A stretch of DNA of 64,000 bases, from assembly GCA_041228345.1 (NCBI GenBank), contig CP166131.1:2411001-2475000 (forward strand). The letters run 5' to 3'. The notes under the pieces are model-generated. The model was not told the origin of the DNA, did not search any database, and was given only the letters and a program-made list of their open reading frames with translations. The DNA comes from Alphaproteobacteria bacterium LSUCC0396 (lineage in GTDB: Bacteria > Pseudomonadota > Alphaproteobacteria > Puniceispirillales > Puniceispirillaceae). This document shows positions 8,272-16,494 of the stretch, piece by piece; position 1 is the stretch's first letter; each line of letters begins with the position of its first letter. The position numbers and the translations under genes are program-made.

Positions 8272-9437
8272 GGCTGCCGCCCTTCGGTCAAAAGCTGCTC
8301 ATACAATACTGGATCAGTTGCCCCTTCGGTTCCGATTAACAGCACAATCGAGTCCGCCCCCAACCCAAGTGCCTGCCACCCTGCCGGATCATTCTTTGCC
8401 GCCAGCAATGCGGCAAGACCAGCAGTCGAACATTCGCCAGCCTCGATCGACCCGCCGCCAAATCGGCCATCGGCAAAGCCCGCCATCAATGGCGCAATCG
8501 CATCATCGGTAATTGACAGGCAATGATCCAAAGCCGGTTGCAGAATTTGCCATGCAAGATCGGATATTTCGCCGCATGAGAGGCCCGCCATCATGGTCTC
8601 TTCACTTATATCTACAAGGCTAGGCATTTGCGCCTCGATACTATCCAGAAAACAGGCTGACATATAGGATTCAACGCCAATCATCTTGCCAAGGTCGGCA
8701 CCCATATCGCGCCAAAGCGGGGCAACAATGCCCGCCGCCATGCCGCCAACGCCGATCGGTAAAAAACAGTGCGTTGGTTTCACCCCTTGCATCTGATCAA
8801 GGGTTTCACGCCCCATGACGCTGTAACCGGCCATGATATCAAGCGGCATTTCGCGGTAGCCGGGCCATGAGGTGTCAGACACAATATACCGGCCATTGGC
8901 CTCGGCATCGGCTTTGCAAGCGGCAAGCGAGGCTTCGTAATTGCCCTCAATCCGGTTGATAGTGGCACCAAAGGCAGCCATTGCATCGGCGCGTTGCTGG
9001 CTGACATGTTCGTGAATGTAAATCTCGGCATGGCAACCGGCCTGCTTTGCACCCCACGCAACCGAACGGCCATGATTGCCATCAGTCGCCGTTGTCACGG
9101 TAATGTTTGACGGCTCAATGCCATCGGCCTTTTTTGCGGCAACAAGATTTGCCACCGCGTAAGCACCGCCAAGCGCTTTAAAGGATTTCAAGTCCAGACG
9201 TTGTGACTCGTCCTTGTAATAAACCGCGGCAACACCACAAGACTTTGCCAGCTTATCAAGTAAAATCAGAGGGGTAGGTTGATAATGCGGCCATGTGGTG
9301 ATTGTCGCATAAGCCTTGTCCATATTGTGGCTGTTCAAATTATCGTCAAATTCTGGAAATGCCGACGCGATATGTCCCCGATTGGCAACAGCTTTGACAA
9401 TCTTGCATTTTGCGATTGTTTGATGATCGAGGGGCAT
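8268..9437 (-). CDS. dpaL: 2,3-diaminopropionate ammonia-lyase
   Basis: A 390-residue PLP enzyme of fold type II. The family signature DLKSFKALGGAYA holds the PLP lysine (about residue 87), and TATDGNHGRSVAWGA, DTSWPGYREMP and MAGLSCGE match YgeX/DpaL of enterobacteria rather than threonine dehydratase. The reaction turns 2,3-diaminopropionate into pyruvate and two ammonia. GGGAG lies 8 bases ahead of ATG 9437, which also fits family length. It heads an operon with the M24 and EutA-like genes, with 368 bases of non-coding sequence before the divergent agmatinase gene. Other beta-substituted alanines are possible substrates. Confidence 0.85.
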   Translation of the reverse strand: MPLDHQTIAKCKIVKAVANRGHIASAFPEFDDNLNSHNMDKAYATITTWPHYQPTPLILLDKLAKSCGVAAVYYKDESQRLDLKSFKALGGAYAVANLVAAKKADGIEPSNITVTTATDGNHGRSVAWGAKQAGCHAEIYIHEHVSQQRADAMAAFGATINRIEGNYEASLAACKADAEANGRYIVSDTSWPGYREMPLDIMAGYSVMGRETLDQMQGVKPTHCFLPIGVGGMAAGIVAPLWRDMGADLGKMIGVESYMSACFLDSIEAQMPSLVDISEETMMAGLSCGEISDLAWQILQPALDHCLSITDDAIAPLMAGFADGRFGGGSIEAGECSTAGLAALLAAKNDPAGWQALGLGADSIVLLIGTEGATDPVLYEQLLTEGRQP

Positions 9438-9805
9438 GAATTCCACTCCCAGTTAGTGATTTTTAGACATTGCTTGTTAGGTCTTGCTTTGTAGCCATTC
9501 CGCAGTTTTTATTTTGTAAATTCTTAATTTTGTTACGCTTGCCAGCGGTGCCACTTTTTAATGGCAGCAGCATGACTGCAACAGACTGCGCCAATACCGG
9601 GGTTTTCGTAAAGTGCAAAATGGTCTGGCGTCTTAAATTTGGCGTCTTTAACGCAGCTATTTGGGTCTTGGCTTTATCGCGTTTTCCACCTGACGGCTTG
9701 CAGAATTTTCGGGCTTGGATTAGCGTTTGCCCATCGTGTCGATTTCGATCTGGACAGGTTTCAGCGTAGGCTGAATTGTTCAGCATATAATAGGGGGATT
9801 ATTAA
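9438..9805. other. divergent intergenic region, dpaL / agmatinase
   Basis: This 368-base gap separates the divergent dpaL and agmatinase genes, so it must hold both promoters. I see no convincing coding frame, no tRNA and no strong hairpin; there are several T-rich tracts. A TATAAT lies at 9786-9791 but is too close to the agmatinase start to be its -10 box. Confidence 0.5.
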
Positions 9806-10762
9806 ATGTCAGGACATGGGTACGAAACAGGCCGGCTGAATTTGCCATTCGTCGGATTATGCAGTTTTGGCAAATATCCATATCAGCCTGACTGGTCATC
9901 GATTGATGCTGATTTTGCCATTCTTGGCGCGCCATTTGATTTTGGCACGCAATTTCGGGCTGGCGCAAGGTTTGGTCCGCGCGGCATCCGCGAGGCATCA
10001 ACATTGTTTTCATTTGGCCATGCAGGGGCCTATGACCATGAAGATGATGTAACGTATTTGCAGGCGGATCAGGTGCGTATTGTTGATATTGGCGACGCTG
10101 ATATCGTTCACACTGACACGATAAAAAGCCATGCAAATATTGAGGCCGGCGTGCGCGCTATCCTAGCCGCTGGCGCGGTACCGGCGGTGCTCGGCGGTGA
10201 TCACTCGGTCAATATCCCATGTATTAACGCCTTTAGTGATGAAGAGCCGTTTCACCTTGTGCAAATTGATGCGCATCTTGATTTTGTTGACGAACGGCAC
10301 GGGGTGAAATACGGCCATGGTAACCCGATGCGCCGCGCAGCCGAAAAGTCTTATGTGACTGGCCTGTCGCAGATCGGCATCCGTAATGTGTCGTCGACCG
10401 CAAAAGACGGGTACGAAGATGCGCGGAAAATGGGCTCGGACATTCAATCGGTCCGGCAATTCCGCAAACTGGGTGTGGCCGGCATGCTTGACCGGATCCC
10501 TTCGAATGGCCGCTATTACGTGACGATTGATATTGACGGGTTTGATCCATCGGTTGCACCGGGAACCGGCACGCCGTCGCATGGCGGGTTTTTCTATTAT
10601 GAAATATTAGAATTTCTTGATGGTTTGACCAAACGCGGAACGGTCATCGGCGTCGACCTTGTCGAGGTTGCGCCGGATTATGACCAGACTGGCAGCACGA
10701 CCACATTGGCGGCGCAAATCCTGCTAAATCTGATTGGAAGAATTCACCATAACCGGCGGTAA
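9806..10762 (+). CDS. speB: agmatinase-family ureohydrolase
   Basis: A 318-residue binuclear manganese enzyme of the arginase/agmatinase family. Metal ligands are clear: GGDHS (His133), DAHLDF (Asp155, His157, Asp159) and IDIDGFDPSVAPGTGTP (Asp242, Asp244). The last motif is the agmatinase-type signature. The expected reaction is agmatine to putrescine plus urea; guanidinobutyrate or another guanidino compound is an alternative. The start follows a GGGGGA Shine-Dalgarno sequence at 8 bases. It precedes a spermidine/putrescine-type ABC importer and amine-oxidising genes on the same strand, which supports a catabolic role. Confidence 0.82.
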   Translation: MSGHGYETGRLNLPFVGLCSFGKYPYQPDWSSIDADFAILGAPFDFGTQFRAGARFGPRGIREASTLFSFGHAGAYDHEDDVTYLQADQVRIVDIGDADIVHTDTIKSHANIEAGVRAILAAGAVPAVLGGDHSVNIPCINAFSDEEPFHLVQIDAHLDFVDERHGVKYGHGNPMRRAAEKSYVTGLSQIGIRNVSSTAKDGYEDARKMGSDIQSVRQFRKLGVAGMLDRIPSNGRYYVTIDIDGFDPSVAPGTGTPSHGGFFYYEILEFLDGLTKRGTVIGVDLVEVAPDYDQTGSTTTLAAQILLNLIGRIHHNRR

Positions 10763-10961
10763 AGTCTCATAATCGACATCAAAAAGGCAATTGTTCCATC
10801 ATGTTGTTATGAAAGACTGTGGTTCGTCGTAAATTTGGTTTAATTGGTCGGTTCCGGTTGCAAAACTAACCCTCAGGTGTTTTAGTTATTGCAGCAAAAG
10901 GGAAATGGTTCGGCGTTGATCTATTGACCTATAAATAAAAGCAAAATCCGGGTAGGAAAAC

Positions 10962-12065
10962 ATGGTGCAAGCGAACGACCCATTCGTCAGTTTCAAAGGG
11001 GTCCAAAAGAGCTATGACGGCGAAACACTCGTCGTTAAGAATCTAAATCTTGACATTGCGTCGGGCGAATTTCTGACGATGCTCGGCCCGTCCGGATCTG
11101 GTAAAACAACCTGCCTGATGATGCTTGCCGGCTTTGAGACTGCAACGCATGGCGATATTGAGCTTGGTGGTCGCCCGATCAACAATATACCGCCGCATAA
11201 ACGCGGTATTGGTATGGTGTTTCAGAACTATGCATTATTCCCGCATATGACGGTTGGCGAAAATCTGGCGTTTCCTTTGTATGTGCGCAAGATGCCAAAG
11301 GCCGAGGTTGAGGATAAAGTGCGCGCCGTGCTGGATATGGTGCAGATGCTGAACTTTATCGACCGCAAACCGGCACAGCTGTCGGGTGGCCAGCAACAGC
11401 GGATTGCGCTGGCGCGTGCGTTGGTATTCAATCCTGAGCTGGTGCTAATGGATGAGCCGTTGGGCGCATTGGACAAACAGCTTCGTGAGCATATGCAATA
11501 CGAGATCAAGCATATTCACGAAAATCTGGGCGTGACCGTTGTTTATGTGACGCATGACCAATCCGAAGCCTTGACCATGTCCAACCGGATTGCAGTTTTT
11601 GACGATGGGATTATCCAACAGCTTGCTGATCCGGTAACGCTTTATGAAAAGCCGGAAAATGCCTTTGTCGCGCAATTCATCGGCGAGAATAACCAGATGC
11701 TTGGCACGGTTCAGTCGGTCAGCAAAAACATTGCGACGGTGAAGCTGGACTCGGGGGACATCGTAAAGGCGCTTGCGGTGAATATTGGTGCGGTTGGCAG
11801 CCGGACGACATTATCTGTTCGCCCTGAGCGCTGTATTGTGTCGACGAGGAAATCTGCCGCAGTCAGCACACTTGATGCGCGGATCGAAGAATTAATTTAT
11901 CTTGGTGATCATATCCGATGCCGCATGGACGTAGCAGGCGATGATCAGTTTATTGTTAAAGTGCCAAATACTTCAGGTCAGCTTGGCCTGGAAATTGGAA
12001 CATCGTTGCAGATTGGCTGGAAGAACGATGATTGCCGCGCGCTTGATTTTAAAGAACCAGTTTGA
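10962..12065 (+). CDS. potA: polyamine-type ABC transporter, ATP-binding protein
   Basis: A 367-residue ATPase subunit of the PotA class. Walker A is GPSGSGKTT (residues 42-50), the ABC signature LSGGQQQR starts near 140, and Walker B VLMDEPLGALD ends with the catalytic Glu165. The C-terminal 100 residues form the regulatory TOBE domain. It energises the import system formed with the binding protein and two permeases that follow. It is the only ABC ATPase in the window, but the polyamine context makes a role in the iron importer at 2214 unlikely, though not excluded. Confidence 0.88.
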   Translation: MVQANDPFVSFKGVQKSYDGETLVVKNLNLDIASGEFLTMLGPSGSGKTTCLMMLAGFETATHGDIELGGRPINNIPPHKRGIGMVFQNYALFPHMTVGENLAFPLYVRKMPKAEVEDKVRAVLDMVQMLNFIDRKPAQLSGGQQQRIALARALVFNPELVLMDEPLGALDKQLREHMQYEIKHIHENLGVTVVYVTHDQSEALTMSNRIAVFDDGIIQQLADPVTLYEKPENAFVAQFIGENNQMLGTVQSVSKNIATVKLDSGDIVKALAVNIGAVGSRTTLSVRPERCIVSTRKSAAVSTLDARIEELIYLGDHIRCRMDVAGDDQFIVKVPNTSGQLGLEIGTSLQIGWKNDDCRALDFKEPV

Positions 12066-12173
12066 CTATGCTGATAGTCAATAATGGCTTGCTGCCTTGG
12101 AAACGAGTAGTGGCTAGCACAAAAGAGCGGTGCGGCTCTCAAAACGCACGAACAACAAAAGGGAGTGGACATA

Positions 12174-13265
12174 ATGTCTGGATTAACGAAGAAAATAATT
12201 GCCATTGCGAGTGCGTCGGCGTTTGTCAGTAGTGCTGCGATTGCCGCTGATTTGACTGTTGTGTCATGGGGCGGTGCCTACACCAAGTCACAGGTAGAGG
12301 CCTATCACAAGCCGTGGATGGCAAAGACAGGTAAATCAATCGTATCTGAAGATTACGGCGGGGGTATTGCCGAGATCAAAGCACAGGTTGAGTCTGGAAA
12401 TGTAACTTGGGATATCGTTGACGTTGAATTGTCTGATGCTATCCGCGCCTGCGATGAAGGCCTGCTTGAGCAGATTGACCATTCAATCCTGCCGCCTGCA
12501 CCAGACGGAACGCCAGCGACCGAAGACTTCCTGCCGGGCACTTTGCATGATTGTGCCGTTGCCAACATCGTTTGGTCATCAGTTTATGCCTACGACTCAA
12601 GCAAAACACGGAACTGGAACAAGCCAACAAAGATGGCTGACTTCTTCAATACCGCAGCTTTTCCGGGCAAGCGCGGTATGCGCAAATCTCCAAAAGTGAC
12701 CCTGGAATTTGCCTTGATTGCTGATGGCGTGCCAGTTAGCCAGGTCTATGATGTTCTTGGAACTGAAGAGGGTGTGGCCCGCGCATTTGCTAAACTAGAC
12801 ACAATCAAAGATGACATTGTCTGGTGGGAAGCCGGCGCCCAGCCACCACAGCTGCTTGCTGATGGCGAAGTTGTATTCTCAACTGCGTGGAACGGTCGCG
12901 TCTTTAACGCCAAGAATGCTGAAGGCCAGTCATTTGAAATGGTTTGGGATGGTCAAATCTATGACCTTGACCTCTGGGTTATTCCAAAAGGCTCAAAGAA
13001 CAAAGAAGCCGCTCTTGATTTCCTTGCTTTTTCAACCGCAACTGAGCAGCTAGCTGCACAGGCATCATGGATTTCGTATGGTCCAGCAAGAGCGTCATCT
13101 GTTGCAAGAATTGGAACATTCCATGCCGATCCTAGCATCAAAATGGCTAGCCACATGCCAACAGCGCCTGCTAACTTCAAAAATGCGTTGCAAAACGATT
13201 TTGAGTTCTGGGCGGATAATGCCGACCAGCTGAACGAGCGTTTTAATGCTTGGTTAGCGAAGTAA
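12174..13265 (+). CDS. potD: polyamine/opine-type ABC transporter, periplasmic binding protein
   Basis: A 363-residue secreted solute-binding protein of the PotD/PotF group. The signal peptide covers about 25 residues and ends in AIAA; the mature part opens with DLTVVSWGGAYTKSQ, typical of this group, whose members bind spermidine, putrescine, opines or related cations. GGGAG 8 bases ahead supports ATG 12174 over a GTG three codons earlier. A strong hairpin terminator follows directly, probably raising binding-protein expression relative to the permeases. The ligand is not fixed by sequence; putrescine or agmatine fits the neighbours. Confidence 0.82.
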   Translation: MSGLTKKIIAIASASAFVSSAAIAADLTVVSWGGAYTKSQVEAYHKPWMAKTGKSIVSEDYGGGIAEIKAQVESGNVTWDIVDVELSDAIRACDEGLLEQIDHSILPPAPDGTPATEDFLPGTLHDCAVANIVWSSVYAYDSSKTRNWNKPTKMADFFNTAAFPGKRGMRKSPKVTLEFALIADGVPVSQVYDVLGTEEGVARAFAKLDTIKDDIVWWEAGAQPPQLLADGEVVFSTAWNGRVFNAKNAEGQSFEMVWDGQIYDLDLWVIPKGSKNKEAALDFLAFSTATEQLAAQASWISYGPARASSVARIGTFHADPSIKMASHMPTAPANFKNALQNDFEFWADNADQLNERFNAWLAK

Positions 13266-13278
13266 GGCCAAAGACTTT

Positions 13279-13321
13279 TGCGATCACATGAAATGCATCA
13301 TGTGGTCGCATTTATTTTTCC
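13279..13321 (+). terminator. intrinsic terminator / mRNA-stabilising hairpin after the binding protein gene
   Basis: A 13-bp stem (TGCGATCACATGA pairing with TCATGTGGTCGCA, with one G-U pair) closes a 6-base loop and is followed by TTTATTTTT. It lies 13 bases after the binding-protein stop and before the permease genes, the usual place for partial termination in ABC operons. Confidence 0.85.
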
Positions 13322-13346
13322 ATTTTAAACGAGATCTATTTTGACC

Positions 13347-14609
13347 ATGGCAGATAGTCAAACAGTCCAGCTTGAGCCAATTACGGCCGCAGATGGAACG
13401 CCGCTGAAGAAAAAGCTGGCGCAGGCGCTATTCCGCAGTCGGGTGCGCGCTGTTTCTCTTGTGTTGCCGTTATTTGCCTTTGTGATGGCCAGTTTTGTGA
13501 TTCCGATTATCGCGTTGATGTGGCAAGGGGTCTATAACGACACATTTTCATCCTACACGCCAAATTTAACAGCGCAGTTAAAGCTCTGGGATGGTATGTC
13601 CGATCCTGATGAGGCGATGTATGCAGCGCTTGTCACCGATCTGGAAACCGCGCGCGCCGAGCGAACCATTGGCCGGATCGCAACACGGGTCAATCAGGAA
13701 TATCCCGGAACAAGATCGCTATTTACCAGCACGGCGCGCAAAGCCAAAAAGCTAGAGGCGCCATTCAAAGACAGTGTGATCAAAACCAACAAGAAATGGG
13801 ATAATATCGAAGTCTGGCGGGCGATGAAAATCACCTCGCAGGATCTAACCCCCGGCTTTTATGCGACCGCGCTAGATGGACGTTATACCGTTGATCAGGG
13901 TTTTATCAGCCAAGATGAAAACCGGCAGATTTATGTGCAACTATTCTGGCGCACAATGATGATTTCCGGAACGGTTATGGGCTTGTGTCTTTTGCTTGGG
14001 TATCCGGTGGCCTATCTGCTGGCAACTTTGCCGCTACGCACGTCTAATCTGTTGATGATTATGGTGCTGTTACCGTTCTGGACCTCGCTTCTGGTGCGGA
14101 CAACGGCGTGGATTGCGCTTTTGCAATCACAGGGCGTTATCAATGATTTACTGGTATATGTTGGCATAACTGCCGATGATGCGCGCTTTTCGCTGATCTA
14201 TAATATGACTGGCACAATCGTTGCGATGACGCATATTCTGCTGCCTTTCATGATCCTGCCGCTTTATTCGGTGATGAAAACAATCCCGCCATCATATATG
14301 CGGGCCGCACGTTCGCTTGGGGCGACGCCGACGAAGGCGTTTATCAAGGTCTATATGCCACAGACGATACCGGGCATTGGTGCAGGTGGGTTGCTCGTGT
14401 TTATTCTTGCAATCGGCTATTACATCACGCCAGCGCTGGTTGGCGGTCAGGATGGCCAGTTGATCTCGAACATGATCGCCTATCATATGCAGAAATCGCT
14501 AAACTGGTCTTTGGCGGCTGCGCTTGGTGGCATATTGTTGGCGGGTGTTCTATTGCTCTATTGGGCTTATGACCGAGTTATCGGTATCGATAATATGAAG
14601 CTGGGGTAA
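13347..14609 (+). CDS. potB: polyamine-type ABC permease, PotB-like with long periplasmic insert
   Basis: An inner-membrane permease of 420 residues, about 130 longer than classical PotB. The extra length is a hydrophilic stretch between the first helix (ending near residue 60) and the second (starting near 195), so it faces the periplasm. The rest is standard: six helices and the EAA loop RAARSLGATPTKAFIKVYMP. The ATG at 13347 replaces a TTG two codons earlier. It pairs with the next gene to form the channel. The insert probably contacts the binding protein; that is inference. Confidence 0.82.
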   Translation: MADSQTVQLEPITAADGTPLKKKLAQALFRSRVRAVSLVLPLFAFVMASFVIPIIALMWQGVYNDTFSSYTPNLTAQLKLWDGMSDPDEAMYAALVTDLETARAERTIGRIATRVNQEYPGTRSLFTSTARKAKKLEAPFKDSVIKTNKKWDNIEVWRAMKITSQDLTPGFYATALDGRYTVDQGFISQDENRQIYVQLFWRTMMISGTVMGLCLLLGYPVAYLLATLPLRTSNLLMIMVLLPFWTSLLVRTTAWIALLQSQGVINDLLVYVGITADDARFSLIYNMTGTIVAMTHILLPFMILPLYSVMKTIPPSYMRAARSLGATPTKAFIKVYMPQTIPGIGAGGLLVFILAIGYYITPALVGGQDGQLISNMIAYHMQKSLNWSLAAALGGILLAGVLLLYWAYDRVIGIDNMKLG

Positions 14610-14613
14610 AATA

Positions 14614-15528
14614 ATGGCAAAACTTCCCCCCTATACCAGTACTGGTGAATATATTTGGCATTACACATTTCGCGTGATTTGCGGGCTGATCTTTTTGTTT
14701 TTGATTCTGCCGATCCTTGTGGTTTTGCCGCTGTCATTCAATGTAGAACCCTATTTCAGCTTTACCGAGGGCATGCTGAGCTTTGATCCTAATGCCTATT
14801 CGCTACGGTGGTATGAAGATATTCTGCGGAACGGTATGGGTGCGCCTGACGCGCCGTTTAGCTGGGCGTGGCTTTCTGATACATGGAATAATGGCCAGTG
14901 GATGCGCGCTATTCGCAACAGTTTTTTCATTGGAATTTGCGCGACCTTGCTGTCAACGGCGCTTGGTACATTGGCGGCGATTGGCCTTAGCCGGTCCGAA
15001 ATGCCCTATCGCCGCTTGATCATGTCAATTCTCATTTCGCCGATGATCGTGCCTTTGGTGATTACTGCAGCTGGGATGTTTTATTTCTACTCGCAAGTCC
15101 AGTTAAGCCAGACTTATCTTGGCGTGATTATGGCGCATGCGGTGCTAGGAACGCCCTTTGTAATCATTACGGTTACCGCAACGCTGGTCGGTTTTGATAA
15201 ATCACTGGTGCGCGCGTCACAGTCGCTTGGTGCGGGTGCGGTGACAACGTTCCGCAAGGTGCAGATGCCGCTGATCATCCCCGGGGTGGTTTCGGGCGGA
15301 TTATTTGCCTTTATCACGTCGTTTGATGAGGTGGTTGCGGTCTTGTTTCTCGCCAGTCCCGAGCAGCGCACAATCCCGCGCCAGATGTGGTCGGGTATCC
15401 GCGAGCAGATCAGCCCGACGATTTTGGCGGTTGCGACATTATTGGTGATTCTGTCGATTATTTTGCTTACTGTTCTGGAATTGCTGCGGCGGCGGTCTGA
15501 GCGTTTGCGTGGGATCACCAGCAGCTAA
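14614..15528 (+). CDS. potC: polyamine-type ABC permease, PotC-like
   Basis: A 304-residue permease with six predicted helices and the EAA loop RASQSLGAGAVTTFRKVQMP in the second half. It starts 4 bases after the previous permease gene ends, so they are co-translated and together make the membrane channel. A polar stretch of about 50 residues after the first helix is slightly longer than in E. coli PotC. The substrate is inferred from family and context only. Confidence 0.85.
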   Translation: MAKLPPYTSTGEYIWHYTFRVICGLIFLFLILPILVVLPLSFNVEPYFSFTEGMLSFDPNAYSLRWYEDILRNGMGAPDAPFSWAWLSDTWNNGQWMRAIRNSFFIGICATLLSTALGTLAAIGLSRSEMPYRRLIMSILISPMIVPLVITAAGMFYFYSQVQLSQTYLGVIMAHAVLGTPFVIITVTATLVGFDKSLVRASQSLGAGAVTTFRKVQMPLIIPGVVSGGLFAFITSFDEVVAVLFLASPEQRTIPRQMWSGIREQISPTILAVATLLVILSIILLTVLELLRRRSERLRGITSS

Positions 15529-15646
15529 TTACCTTGCGTAGATGAGGTTGCGAGAACTGAAGCCTCTTTTGGTGCCACTTGTTTTTCTGGCCGTGACGTT
15601 GCAAAACCGATGCGTATAAGACAGATGAAAAAGGGGTTCATCATCA

Positions 15647-16384
15647 ATGGATGATCGGAAAATTCTGGTGCTAACCGGGGCAAGCAGGGGCATTGGTCAT
15701 GCAACCGTCAAGCGTTTTTCGGGCGCTGGGTGGCGGGTGATTACCTGTTCGCGCCACGGGTTTCCGGAAAATTGTCCATGGGAGGCCGGGCCGGAGGATC
15801 ACTTGCAGATTGATCTATCATCACCTGATGATGTCGGGCGCGGTGCGGCAGAATTGCTTACACGCCTCGATGGCAAGCCGCTTCATGCGCTGGTGAATAA
15901 TGCGGCAATTTCGCCCAAAACGTCGAAAGGCAGCAGGCTTGATTGCCACCAAACGCCGCTAGATTTGTGGCAGCACGTCTATCAGGTTAATGTGTTTGCA
16001 CCGGTTATGCTGGCGCAAAGACTGTGTGATCCGCTGCGCCAGGGGCGAGGCTCAATCGTTAATGTAACATCAATCGCCGGCAGCCGGGTGCATGAATTTG
16101 CTGGGTCTGCCTATGCCACATCAAAGGCCGCGCTTAGTGCGCTAACGCGCGAAATGGCGTCTGATTTTGGCAGGCTCGGTATTCGGGTGAATGCGATTGC
16201 GCCAGGTGAAATTAAAACTGATATTCTATCACCTGATAGTGAGGCCACGATCTTGCCGCAGATACCGCTTGGCCGGTTTGGCAGTGCAGATGAGGTTGCC
16301 GATACGGTATTTTTCCTTTGTAGTGATCAGGCACATTATTTGAATGGCGCCGAAATTCATGTGAATGGTGGACAGCACGTTTAG
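15647..16384 (+). CDS. short-chain dehydrogenase/reductase
   Basis: A classical SDR of 245 residues. It has the cofactor motif TGASRGIG (residues 10-17), NNAA (84-87) and the catalytic Ser142, Tyr156 and Lys160 (YATSK). The C-terminal HVNGGQHV is typical of enzymes related to 3-oxoacyl-ACP reductase. The substrate is unknown. It lies between the polyamine importer and an aminotransferase on the same strand, 118 bases after potC, so it could belong to the same pathway, perhaps reducing or oxidising an aldehyde or alcohol intermediate. Confidence 0.82.
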   Translation: MDDRKILVLTGASRGIGHATVKRFSGAGWRVITCSRHGFPENCPWEAGPEDHLQIDLSSPDDVGRGAAELLTRLDGKPLHALVNNAAISPKTSKGSRLDCHQTPLDLWQHVYQVNVFAPVMLAQRLCDPLRQGRGSIVNVTSIAGSRVHEFAGSAYATSKAALSALTREMASDFGRLGIRVNAIAPGEIKTDILSPDSEATILPQIPLGRFGSADEVADTVFFLCSDQAHYLNGAEIHVNGGQHV

Positions 16385-16494
16385 GTAAATGCCAAGAGCC
16401 GGTTGCTAGAGATCAAAATCTGTTAGATATAGATCAAGAGATGGAGCGCCGGTTACTGGCGGTTTATCGTCACTTAAGAATAAGGACCTGAAAA

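Noticed and set aside
8268-9437. Threonine dehydratase (EutB/IlvA)
   Set aside because: The SFKALGG, TATDGNHGR and MAGLSCGE blocks follow the diaminopropionate ammonia-lyase pattern.
9463-9786. 107-residue minus-strand frame in the dpaL-agmatinase gap
   Set aside because: It has no Shine-Dalgarno sequence, no recognisable domain and amino-acid content like random translation; it also runs into the dpaL 5' region.
9786-9791. TATAAT as -10 box of the agmatinase gene
   Set aside because: It lies only 14 bases before the ATG; transcription starting from it would lose the Shine-Dalgarno sequence, and no -35 match exists at 16-18 bases.
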